The translations under genes and the position numbers were made by a program. Below are positions 1 to 5,036 of a stretch of 5,070 bases of DNA, piece by piece. How positions within the stretch are numbered: position 1 is the first letter of the stretch; every line of letters starts with the position of its first letter. The notes under the pieces were generated by a model. It was not told the origin of the DNA. It was given only the letters and a program-made list of their open reading frames with translations, and did not search any database. Location of the stretch: positions 1 through 5,070 of the forward strand of contig JAAYHT010000116.1 in assembly GCA_012735285.1 (NCBI GenBank). Direction: 5' to 3'. This stretch comes from Clostridiales bacterium (GTDB lineage: Bacteria; Bacillota; Clostridia; Peptostreptococcales; Anaerovoracaceae).

Positions 1-5
1 TAAAT

Positions 6-11
6 CCTCCT
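6..11 (-). promoter_or_regulatory. Ribosome binding site of a probable divergent gene outside the window
   Basis: Read on the minus strand, this is a perfect AGGAGG, followed by ATTTA up to the window edge. A start codon would fall at or just beyond the first base of the window, so the coding sequence itself cannot be seen. Its position about 25 bases downstream of the expected start of transcription from the minus-strand promoter at 44-72 supports a real leader. A chance match to a six-base motif is the alternative. Confidence 0.4.
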
Positions 12-43
12 AAAGCCCTGGAATTTCAATATTTCTATGACTT

Positions 44-72
44 ATTGTACCAATTTTTTATCTGGTTTACAA
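44..72 (-). promoter_or_regulatory. Sigma-A-like promoter pointing left
   Basis: On the minus strand there is a -35 box TTGTAA (67-72) and a -10 box TACAAT (44-49) with the ideal 17-base spacing. The -35 matches the consensus at four of six positions and the -10 at five of six. Transcription would begin near 36-37 and run out of the left edge through the AGGAGG at 6-11. AT-rich DNA yields such matches by chance, so the paired ribosome binding site is the main support. Confidence 0.45.
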
Positions 73-85
73 GCTTCTACATAAC

Positions 86-108
86 AAAAATCCGCTTGAA
101 AAAGCGGA
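86..108 (-). terminator. Intrinsic terminator-like hairpin for leftward transcripts, inside repeat copy A
   Basis: The arms TCCGCTT (91-97) and AAGCGGA (102-108) form a 7-bp stem closing a four-base loop. On the minus strand the stem is followed by five T residues (A86-A90 on the plus strand), which gives the usual form of a Rho-independent terminator. No minus-strand gene ends here within the window, so any role would be to stop antisense or stray transcription before the leftward promoter. Confidence 0.5.
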
Positions 109-124
109 CTTTGTCGACAGTCTG
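91..124 (-). repeat. 34-bp repeat, copy A (inverted relative to copy B)
   Basis: These 34 bases are the exact reverse complement of 5037-5070. The element has two parts: an 18-base hairpin (91-108, arms TCCGCTT and AAGCGGA) and a 16-base box, CTTTGTCGACAGTCTG (109-124), that contains the palindrome GTCGAC. Directly beyond the box lies another hairpin (126-150) whose sequence differs from the one beside copy B. Identity stops right after the box. On the other side it may continue, because copy B runs into the window edge. An exact 34-base match cannot be due to chance in 5 kb. I do not recognise a named repeat family. Confidence 0.95.
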
Positions 125-125
125 T

Positions 126-155
126 AATGAGCCCTTATATGGGGCTCATTTTTTT
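126..155 (+). terminator. Strong Rho-independent terminator upstream of spoVT
   Basis: The arms AATGAGCCC (126-134) and GGGCTCATT (142-150) form a perfect 9-bp stem with a seven-base loop, and T149-T155 form a seven-base T run. This would stop rightward transcription before it reaches spoVT and make spoVT depend on its own promoter. The transcript it ends is not obvious: either a plus-strand gene lying left of the window or a short transcript starting near repeat copy A. Confidence 0.85.
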
Positions 156-169
156 ATTGTAAATTCTAC

Positions 170-198
170 GCATATTACTCCATGTTTGGAAAATAATA
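170..198 (+). promoter_or_regulatory. Sigma-G-like (forespore) promoter of spoVT
   Basis: GCATA (170-174) fits the sigma-F/sigma-G -35 pattern GHATR. AATAATA (192-198) fits the -10 pattern CATNHTA at all but the first base, with a 17-base spacer. The start of transcription would be near 205, leaving a leader of about 35 bases with an AGAGG Shine-Dalgarno at 224-228. In B. subtilis spoVT is known to be transcribed by sigma-G in the forespore, which agrees with this reading. No better sigma-A promoter is visible between the terminator at 126-155 and the gene. Confidence 0.5.
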
Positions 199-239
199 AT
201 AACAGCTAAAAAGTGTGATTAAGAGAGGATGATATTTAT

Positions 240-791
240 ATGAAAGCTACTGGAATCGTAAGGAGAATAGATGACCTGGGCAGAGTAGTAATCCCAAAAG
301 AGATCAGGCGTACCATGCGCATAAGAGAAGGCGATCCACTTGAAATTTATACCGATAGAGAAGGCAGTGTAATCTTAAGAAAGTACTCGCCAATCAGCGA
401 ACTAAATCAATTTGCAGGAGAGTTCATAGAATCAGCCTACAATGTTCTAGGAGATGCTGCCATTGTAACAGATACAGACCAAATCGTAGCTGTTTCAGGA
501 GCTTCAAAAAAGGAGTATCTAGAAAAACGCATAAGCCCCGAAATAGAACGCATAATTCAAAACAAGAAGAGCGTACTGTTGACGGGGGAAGATAATGTCC
601 ACCCTATAACCAACGAGGAGGGAGAGAACACAGACTATAAGTCCCAGATAGTAGTACCGATAGTAACTCAAGGCGATCCGATCGGGTCAGTTATTTTTTA
701 TTCAAGGGAAAGCGGAGATCCCTTGGGCGATGTAGAAATGAAGGCAGCTGAAATCGCAGCTGATTTCCTTGCAAAACAGATGGAGAACTAA
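240..791 (+). CDS. spoVT: Stage V sporulation protein T, AbrB-family transcriptional regulator
   Basis: SpoVT is a DNA-binding regulator that activates or represses sigma-G-dependent genes in the forespore and affects spore coat, resistance and germination. The 183 residues are close to the family's usual length of about 178. Residues 1-50 are the AbrB-type swapped-hairpin DNA-binding domain, starting MKATGIVRRIDDLGRVVIPK and continuing with the conserved EIRRTMRIREGDPLEIY. Residues 55-181 form the GAF-like sensor domain, ending in a helix (EMKAAEIAADFLAKQ) typical of SpoVT. The ATG start is set by the family's invariant N-terminus and is preceded by AGAGG. The gene stands alone between a terminator upstream (126-155) and its own terminator downstream (826-857), with a sigma-G-like promoter at 170-198, so it is probably monocistronic. 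The ligand of the GAF domain is unknown. Identification is secure. Confidence 0.97.
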   Translation: MKATGIVRRIDDLGRVVIPKEIRRTMRIREGDPLEIYTDREGSVILRKYSPISELNQFAGEFIESAYNVLGDAAIVTDTDQIVAVSGASKKEYLEKRISPEIERIIQNKKSVLLTGEDNVHPITNEEGENTDYKSQIVVPIVTQGDPIGSVIFYSRESGDPLGDVEMKAAEIAADFLAKQMEN

Positions 792-825
792 TAATAGATA
801 TATTTTATTCTACAGTACATGAGAG

Positions 826-857
826 ATCCACTTATGCCCTGTGCAAGTGGATTTTTT
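826..857 (+). terminator. Rho-independent terminator of spoVT
   Basis: The arms ATCCACTT (826-833) and AAGTGGAT (845-852) form an 8-bp stem with an 11-base loop, followed by a six-base T run (852-857). It begins 35 bases after the spoVT stop codon and should separate spoVT from the downstream genes. Confidence 0.85.
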
Positions 858-867
858 CTTGTTTATA

Positions 868-876
868 TGCTATAAT
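868..876 (+). promoter_or_regulatory. Extended -10 sigma-A promoter of the amidohydrolase operon
   Basis: TGCTATAAT is an extended -10 element (TGn plus a perfect TATAAT at 871-876). No good -35 is present: the base positions 17 upstream read TGGATT (848-853) and overlap the 3' arm of the spoVT terminator. Extended -10 promoters often lack a -35. Transcription would start near 883, giving a leader of about 27 bases before the ATG at 910. This promoter could serve the amidohydrolase, the flippase and mazG together, since no terminator is visible before 5014. Confidence 0.6.
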
Positions 877-909
877 TTTATCCTAATTGCAGAAGCGGAG
901 GACGGGTTT

Positions 910-2199
910 ATGCTTTTTAAGAATATAAATATATTAGATGAAAATTTAGAACTTAAGCAAAATATGTACATTGGCATAAAAGGGGATAAAATCGACTATA
1001 TTGGTACAGAAATGCCTAAACAGGACTACGGCGAAAGGTATGAGGGCAAAGGCAAACTACTAATGAGCGGTTTTTTTAATTCCCATGCCCATACACCCAT
1101 GACCCTTATGAGGGGTTACGGTGAAAATATGTCGCTTCAATCATGGTTAAACGATCGAATATTCCCATTCGAAGCGAAATTAAATGGGGAGGACGTCTAT
1201 TATGCCACTTTGCTAGGCATAGCAGAATCGGTAAGATTCGGTATAGTTTCCACAACTGATATGTACTATTTCTGCGACAGAATGGCAGATGCAATCCTTG
1301 AAAGCGGCGTAAAAAACAATTTAGGTAGGGGCTTAACCTGTTTTACCGATGAGGATTTAAAGGATTTAATAGCCTATAAAGAATCCAAGGAGCTTTATGA
1401 GAAATACCATAACAGTGGAAATGGAAGAATTAAGGTTGACATGAGCCTGCATGCGGAGTATACTTCCAATCCTAAGATAGTTCGCCAGTTTGCAGAATTC
1501 ACTAAAGAGATTGGTGCAAACATGCATGTACATGTATCGGAAACTCAAAAAGAACATGAGGAATGCAAGCAAAGGCATGGAAAGACACCCATAGAATATT
1601 TTAACGACCTTGGGCTTCTCGACAGCAAGACCACAGCAGCCCACTGTGTCTGGGTTGAAGATAATGATATGGATATTATGCTTGAAAAGGGTGTCACGGT
1701 TGCAAGCTGCCCCGTAAGCAATCTTAAGCTTGCAAGCGGTGTATGCAATGTTCCCAGGATGTTGGAAAAAGGAATAAATGTTGCTATTGGAACGGATAGT
1801 GTTGCAAGCAACAACAGTTTAAACTATATTGAAGAAATAAAGTTCTTTACTTTGCTGAACAAAGAAAAACACAAGGATCCCACACTGGTAACGCCAAAGC
1901 AGGCCCTTTATGCAGCAACCAGAGCAGGCGCCTTAGGTCAGGGAAGAGCTGATACTGGTAAGTTGGCTGAGGGCTATAAGGCGGATCTGATAGTTCTGGA
2001 TATTTCGGATGTCCATATGTTTCCGGTTCATAACTTGGTCAATAACGTCGTTTATTCTGCTTCAGGTAGCGATGTGGTATTGACCATGGTGGACGGCAAG
2101 CCTGTCTACCGTGATGGAGAATACTTGACTATAGATATCGAAAAAGTCAAGTATGAAGTTGAAAATTCTAAAAATAGAATATTAGCTTCTTTAAGCTGA
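910..2199 (+). CDS. mtaD: Amidohydrolase, 5-methylthioadenosine/S-adenosylhomocysteine deaminase-like
   Basis: This cytosolic metal-dependent deaminase belongs to the TRZ/ATZ branch of the amidohydrolase superfamily. Characterised close relatives convert MTA or SAH to the inosyl forms plus ammonia. In the 429-residue protein, H59 and H61 (NSHAH motif), H208 (HVSE), H245 (AAHC) and D296 (GTDS) are the expected metal and catalytic residues, with E211 as the general acid/base. Strand-rich N- and C-terminal parts (about 1-50 and 355-405) form the small composite domain around the TIM barrel. PMTLMRGYGENM and PVSNLKLASG are typical of the MTA/SAH group. ATG 910 is chosen because GGAGG (897-901) lies 8 bases upstream and the family's N-terminus starts there. 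An in-frame GTG at 841 would lie inside the spoVT terminator. The flippase follows after 20 bases, so co-transcription is likely. The exact substrate is not proven; guanine-type or other nucleobase deaminases are less likely alternatives. Confidence 0.88.
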   Translation: MLFKNINILDENLELKQNMYIGIKGDKIDYIGTEMPKQDYGERYEGKGKLLMSGFFNSHAHTPMTLMRGYGENMSLQSWLNDRIFPFEAKLNGEDVYYATLLGIAESVRFGIVSTTDMYYFCDRMADAILESGVKNNLGRGLTCFTDEDLKDLIAYKESKELYEKYHNSGNGRIKVDMSLHAEYTSNPKIVRQFAEFTKEIGANMHVHVSETQKEHEECKQRHGKTPIEYFNDLGLLDSKTTAAHCVWVEDNDMDIMLEKGVTVASCPVSNLKLASGVCNVPRMLEKGINVAIGTDSVASNNSLNYIEEIKFFTLLNKEKHKDPTLVTPKQALYAATRAGALGQGRADTGKLAEGYKADLIVLDISDVHMFPVHNLVNNVVYSASGSDVVLTMVDGKPVYRDGEYLTIDIEKVKYEVENSKNRILASLS

Positions 2200-2208
2200 T
2201 CTATATAT

Positions 2209-2214
2209 AAGGAG
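2209..2214 (+). promoter_or_regulatory. Ribosome binding site deciding the flippase start
   Basis: AAGGAG lies before two adjacent in-frame ATG codons at 2217 and 2220. The spacing is only 2 bases to the first but 5 to the second, so 2220 is the more likely initiation codon. The choice changes the protein by one methionine only. Confidence 0.7.
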
Positions 2215-2219
2215 ACATG

Positions 2220-3845
2220 ATGACAAAGAAGTCATTTTTGCAGGGTGCTTTTATACTAGGTGTGGCAGGTCTGATAATTAAAGTTTTGGGTGCCATATTC
2301 CGAATCCCCCTGGCCAATATCATTGGGGATACGGGTATGGGCTATTATCAAACTGCCTATCCGGTATACGTACTCTTATTAACCCTATCAACGGCCGGTG
2401 TTCCTGTTGCCATTTCAAGAATGGTGGCAGAGAGGAGTGCCATAGGTGAAACCTACGAAGCATATCGAGTATTCCGCATATCCTTCAGCTTGCTTTTTAC
2501 AATAGGGATAGTGTCTTCCGGGATACTTTTTTTTGGGGCTGATATGATAGTTAATCGGCTGGGAAACCCTGGTGCTAAATATGCAATGATGGCCATAGCA
2601 CCGGCGCTGTTTTTCGTTCCCATAATGGCTGCTACAAGGGGCTATTTCCAAGGCTTGCAAAATATGAAGCCCACTGCCATATCCCAGGTAATCGAGCAGC
2701 TGTTTCGTGTAGCCGTAGGATTAATGCTAGCAATCTTTCTTACCTCCAAGGGACTTGAGTATGCTGCGGCAGGAGCCTCCTTCGGAGCTACTGCAGGAGC
2801 TATAGCAGGGCTGATAGCTATACTGTTAATATTCTTTTATTATAAGAAAACAATAAAAAAACGATTAAGAAGGTCAGTAGGAGGATTAAGGGAAAGAAGC
2901 AGCAGGATATTAGCCCAGATACTGATTATTGCAATACCTATAACAATAGGTGCTGCAATAATGCCCATAATGAACACAATTGATGTGGCCATAGTTATAA
3001 ACCGTTTGTCAGCCAGCGGATTTACCAGTGAGGCTGCCAACAGCCTTTATGGCCAGTTGACAGGGATGGCAGGACCCCTTATCACCTTTCCACAGGTTCT
3101 GACCCAGGCCATCTCGATGAGTTTAGTTCCTGCTGTGGCATCGGCCTACAAAAGAAAAGAGATAGAGTTCTTAAGGTATAATGTTGAGCTTGGACTGCGC
3201 ACTGCCTTAATATTGGGTTTACCCTGCGCATTAGGACTAATGACCCTATCAGAACCTATAATGCTATTGCTTTATCCTGCTCAGCGTGCAAGCGCTATAA
3301 GTGCTGCACCCAGCCTGTTCATACTGGCTTTCGGTGTAATATTTTTAGCTACCGTTCAGACCTTAACCGGTGTACTGCAGGGAATAGGAAGGCAGTTAAT
3401 CCCTGTCCGCAATATTTTCATCGGTGCCCTAGTTAAGGTTGCAATTACCTATGTATTGACAGGGATTCCGAGTATTAATATTCGAGGTGCAGCCGTGGGT
3501 ACAGTTGCAGCATACATAGTTGCATCCACATTGAACCTTTTGGCGGTTAGAAAATATACAGGTGCAAAATTCGACATGAAATTAACTGTTGCTAAACCAC
3601 TTACAGCAGCTATCGTAATGTCTGTTTGTGTATATATAGTTTATCGATTTTCTTTCGCAATTCTGGGAAATATAATAGAAAGTGCAAACTTGGCAAATGC
3701 TATATCTACAGCAGGCTCTATAGTACTAGGAGCCCTGGTCTATGGTTTTGTGTTGATCTCTATTAGAGCAATAAGCAGCGAGGAATTAAAACTACTACCA
3801 AAAGGCGAGAAATTAATTCGAATATTTGCGAGGTTTAAGAAGTAA
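2220..3845 (+). CDS. yabM: MOP-superfamily flippase, SpoVB/YabM/MurJ-like polysaccharide transporter
   Basis: This 541-residue, very hydrophobic membrane protein of the MATE/MOP superfamily belongs to the polysaccharide biosynthesis (SpoVB/YtgP) group, whose members move lipid-linked cell wall or polysaccharide precursors across the membrane. About 14 membrane segments can be seen, roughly at 8-26, 45-66, 85-110, 120-140, 160-178, 184-207, 232-256, 280-304, 325-345, 362-385, 395-415, 422-445, 457-478 and 495-516. Group hallmarks are RIPLANIIGDTGMGYYQ (28-44) and TRGYFQGLQNMKPTAISQ (139-156), followed by E159. A basic loop (209-229) separates the two halves and the C-terminus is basic and cytosolic. 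B. subtilis YabM (about 532 residues) occupies the same place between spoVT and the MazG gene, hence the symbol, although paralogues such as SpoVB cannot be excluded from sequence alone. It lies 20 bases after the amidohydrolase and overlaps mazG by one base. Its lipid substrate is unknown. Confidence 0.9.
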   Translation: MTKKSFLQGAFILGVAGLIIKVLGAIFRIPLANIIGDTGMGYYQTAYPVYVLLLTLSTAGVPVAISRMVAERSAIGETYEAYRVFRISFSLLFTIGIVSSGILFFGADMIVNRLGNPGAKYAMMAIAPALFFVPIMAATRGYFQGLQNMKPTAISQVIEQLFRVAVGLMLAIFLTSKGLEYAAAGASFGATAGAIAGLIAILLIFFYYKKTIKKRLRRSVGGLRERSSRILAQILIIAIPITIGAAIMPIMNTIDVAIVINRLSASGFTSEAANSLYGQLTGMAGPLITFPQVLTQAISMSLVPAVASAYKRKEIEFLRYNVELGLRTALILGLPCALGLMTLSEPIMLLLYPAQRASAISAAPSLFILAFGVIFLATVQTLTGVLQGIGRQLIPVRNIFIGALVKVAITYVLTGIPSINIRGAAVGTVAAYIVASTLNLLAVRKYTGAKFDMKLTVAKPLTAAIVMSVCVYIVYRFSFAILGNIIESANLANAISTAGSIVLGALVYGFVLISIRAISSEELKLLPKGEKLIRIFARFKK

Positions 3846-4651
3846 TGTACGAAGATTTATTATTAGAAGCAAAAACAGAAGAGGAAGCGGTAAAGCGTTT
3901 GGCTAAGATCATCAGCCTACTAAGGAGTGAGGAGGGCTGTCCCTGGGATAAGGAACAAACCCATGAGAGCCTGAGATCCTGTCTTATCGAAGAGGCTTAT
4001 GAAGTTGTTGAGGCCATAGACAATAAAGATTGGGACAACCTGGAGGAAGAACTGGGGGATGTTCTTCTGCAAGTAATTTTTCATAGCGATTTAGGCAGAG
4101 AAGAGGGTAAATTTGATCTAAAATCTATAGCGAATCGCGAATGTGATAAAATGATACGCCGTCATCCCCATATTTTTTCAAATTTTAAGGTAGATAGTAT
4201 TGACACAGTCGTTGAAAGATGGGAAAATATGAAACAAAGAGAGGCAAAGATATCCTATACGGAATCTATGGAAAGAATCCCTAAATCTTTGCCGGCTCTA
4301 AGAAAGAGTTATAAGGTTCAAGAAAAGGCAGCTCAGGTAGGCTTTGATTGGGATGATGTAGATTCTGCCTTTGAAAAGATTACCGAAGAAACCAAGGAAT
4401 TAATTGAGGCCTATAAAACGAGAAGCCAAGCCACAATTTTTGAAGAACTTGGAGATCTATTGTTTGCAGTCGTAAATGTAGCGAGATTTCTCCAGGTCGA
4501 CCCTGAAGACGCTTTGAATTTTGCTTCACAAAAATTTATCAGAAGGTTTAGTTATATCGAAAACAGTGCCAAAGAAGAGGGTCGAAGGTTAGAGGATTTA
4601 ACTCTTACAGAAATGGACAAGCTTTGGGAGGACTCCAAGGCGCTAGATTGA
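3845..4651 (+). CDS. mazG: Nucleoside triphosphate pyrophosphohydrolase MazG
   Basis: MazG hydrolyses nucleoside triphosphates, including non-canonical ones, to monophosphate and pyrophosphate in the cytosol. The 268 residues contain two MazG repeats. The first (about 20-115) has GCPWDKEQTHESL (31-43) and the metal-binding set E49, E50, E53, E69 and D72. The second (about 165-235) has E181, E182, E185, E201 and D204 in ITEETKELIEA and EELGDLLFAVVN. Both repeats look intact, and the length matches E. coli MazG (263). The B. subtilis gene at this position, yabN, encodes about 489 residues because a tetrapyrrole methylase-like domain precedes MazG. Here that domain is absent. The ATG overlaps the flippase stop codon (TAATG), with GAGG at 3830-3833, so translation is probably coupled. 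Confidence 0.95.
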   Translation: MYEDLLLEAKTEEEAVKRLAKIISLLRSEEGCPWDKEQTHESLRSCLIEEAYEVVEAIDNKDWDNLEEELGDVLLQVIFHSDLGREEGKFDLKSIANRECDKMIRRHPHIFSNFKVDSIDTVVERWENMKQREAKISYTESMERIPKSLPALRKSYKVQEKAAQVGFDWDDVDSAFEKITEETKELIEAYKTRSQATIFEELGDLLFAVVNVARFLQVDPEDALNFASQKFIRRFSYIENSAKEEGRRLEDLTLTEMDKLWEDSKALD

Positions 4652-4660
4652 TACAAATGT

Positions 4661-4689
4661 TTGTGAGGCAAAATAAAAGATATTTTAAA
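4661..4689 (+). promoter_or_regulatory. Possible promoter of hup
   Basis: TTGTGA (4661-4666) and TTTAAA (4684-4689) are 17 bases apart, each matching the sigma-A consensus at four of six positions. HU is made in large amounts in most bacteria and often has its own promoter, and the 63-base gap after mazG is the widest within the unit. The match is weak in this AT-rich gap, so hup may instead rely on read-through from mazG. Confidence 0.3.
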
Positions 4690-4714
4690 AGCGAAATATA
4701 AGGAGGTAAGATAC

Positions 4715-4993
4715 GTGAATAAAGCAGAATTAGTAGCTAGCGTAGCCGAAAAGGCTGGGTTTACAAAGAAAGATGCAGAGGTTGCAGTAAACGCATTTGT
4801 AGCTAGCGTACAAGAGGCCCTAGTAAGGGGAGAAAAGGTTCAGCTTATTGGATTTGGCACATTTGAAACAAGACATAGAAAGGCAAGACAAGGCAGGAAT
4901 CCTAGAAAGCCTGGAGAAATTATCGAAATCAAAGCTTCAAAAGCTCCTGTATTTAAAGCCGGTAAGGCATTAAAGGACGCTGTAAACAAATAA
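4715..4993 (+). CDS. hup: Histone-like DNA-binding protein HU
   Basis: HU is a small dimeric nucleoid protein that bends and packs DNA with little sequence preference. The 92 residues cover the whole family (usually about 90). Residues 1-45 form the helical dimerisation part (MNKAELVASVAEKAGFTKKD). GFGTFETRHRKARQGRNP (46-63) leads into the DNA-gripping beta arm with the intercalating proline P63 in RNP. ASKAPVFKAGKALKDAV (74-90) is the conserved C-terminal strand and helix. The start is GTG, chosen because TAAGGAGGT (4699-4707) lies 7 bases upstream and MNKAEL is the family's N-terminus. The arm tip reads NPRKPGEIIEI, one residue longer than the common NPQTGEEIEI type. In clostridia HU often follows mazG, ahead of the small RNA-binding S4 protein gene and yabP/yabQ, which would lie beyond this window if present. 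A terminator follows 20 bases downstream. Confidence 0.97.
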   Translation: MNKAELVASVAEKAGFTKKDAEVAVNAFVASVQEALVRGEKVQLIGFGTFETRHRKARQGRNPRKPGEIIEIKASKAPVFKAGKALKDAVNK

Positions 4994-5013
4994 TATAGGA
5001 CTTATATGTTAAT

Positions 5014-5036
5014 AAAGGCAGCTTTAAGCTGCCTTT
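5014..5036 (+). terminator. Hairpin terminator of hup
   Basis: The arms AAAGGCAGCTT (5014-5024) and AAGCTGCCTTT (5026-5036) form a near-perfect 11-bp inverted repeat around one base, in practice a 9-bp stem with a short loop. Only three T residues end the stem before CAGACTG of repeat copy B, so on the plus strand it is a weak terminator by itself. On the minus strand the same palindrome ends in TTTATTAA. The hairpin of copy B, 16 bases further on, may act as a second stop. Confidence 0.6.

Noticed and set aside
3..209. Open plus-strand frame from the left edge to a TAA at 207-209
   Set aside because: It has no start codon in the window, runs through repeat copy A and a strong terminator, and its translation resembles no family I recognise. 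Probably a chance opening.
841..909. In-frame GTG at 841 extending the amidohydrolase by 23 residues
   Set aside because: It lies within the loop of the spoVT terminator hairpin and upstream of the likely transcription start near 883, has no ribosome binding site, and adds a segment absent from the family. ATG 910 has GGAGG at proper spacing.
1700..1809. Three copies of TTGCAAGC at 1700, 1730 and 1802
   Set aside because: All are in the same reading frame and encode Ala-Ser in conserved family motifs with the same codons, so they are not a separate repeat.
1106..1814. Minus-strand open frames opposite the amidohydrolase, and similar ones at 2415-2660 and 2840-3040
   Set aside because: They overlap well-supported plus-strand genes entirely, and their translations show no family features.
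4653..4664. Small dyad ACAAA-TG-TTTGT just after mazG as an operator
   Set aside because: Five-base arms in AT-rich DNA are expected by chance, and there is no second site.
4733..4810. 12-base direct repeat GTAGCTAGCGTA at 4733-4744 and 4799-4810 within hup
   Set aside because: Both copies are in frame and encode the same four residues, VASV, in equivalent helical stretches. Shared codon choice explains it.
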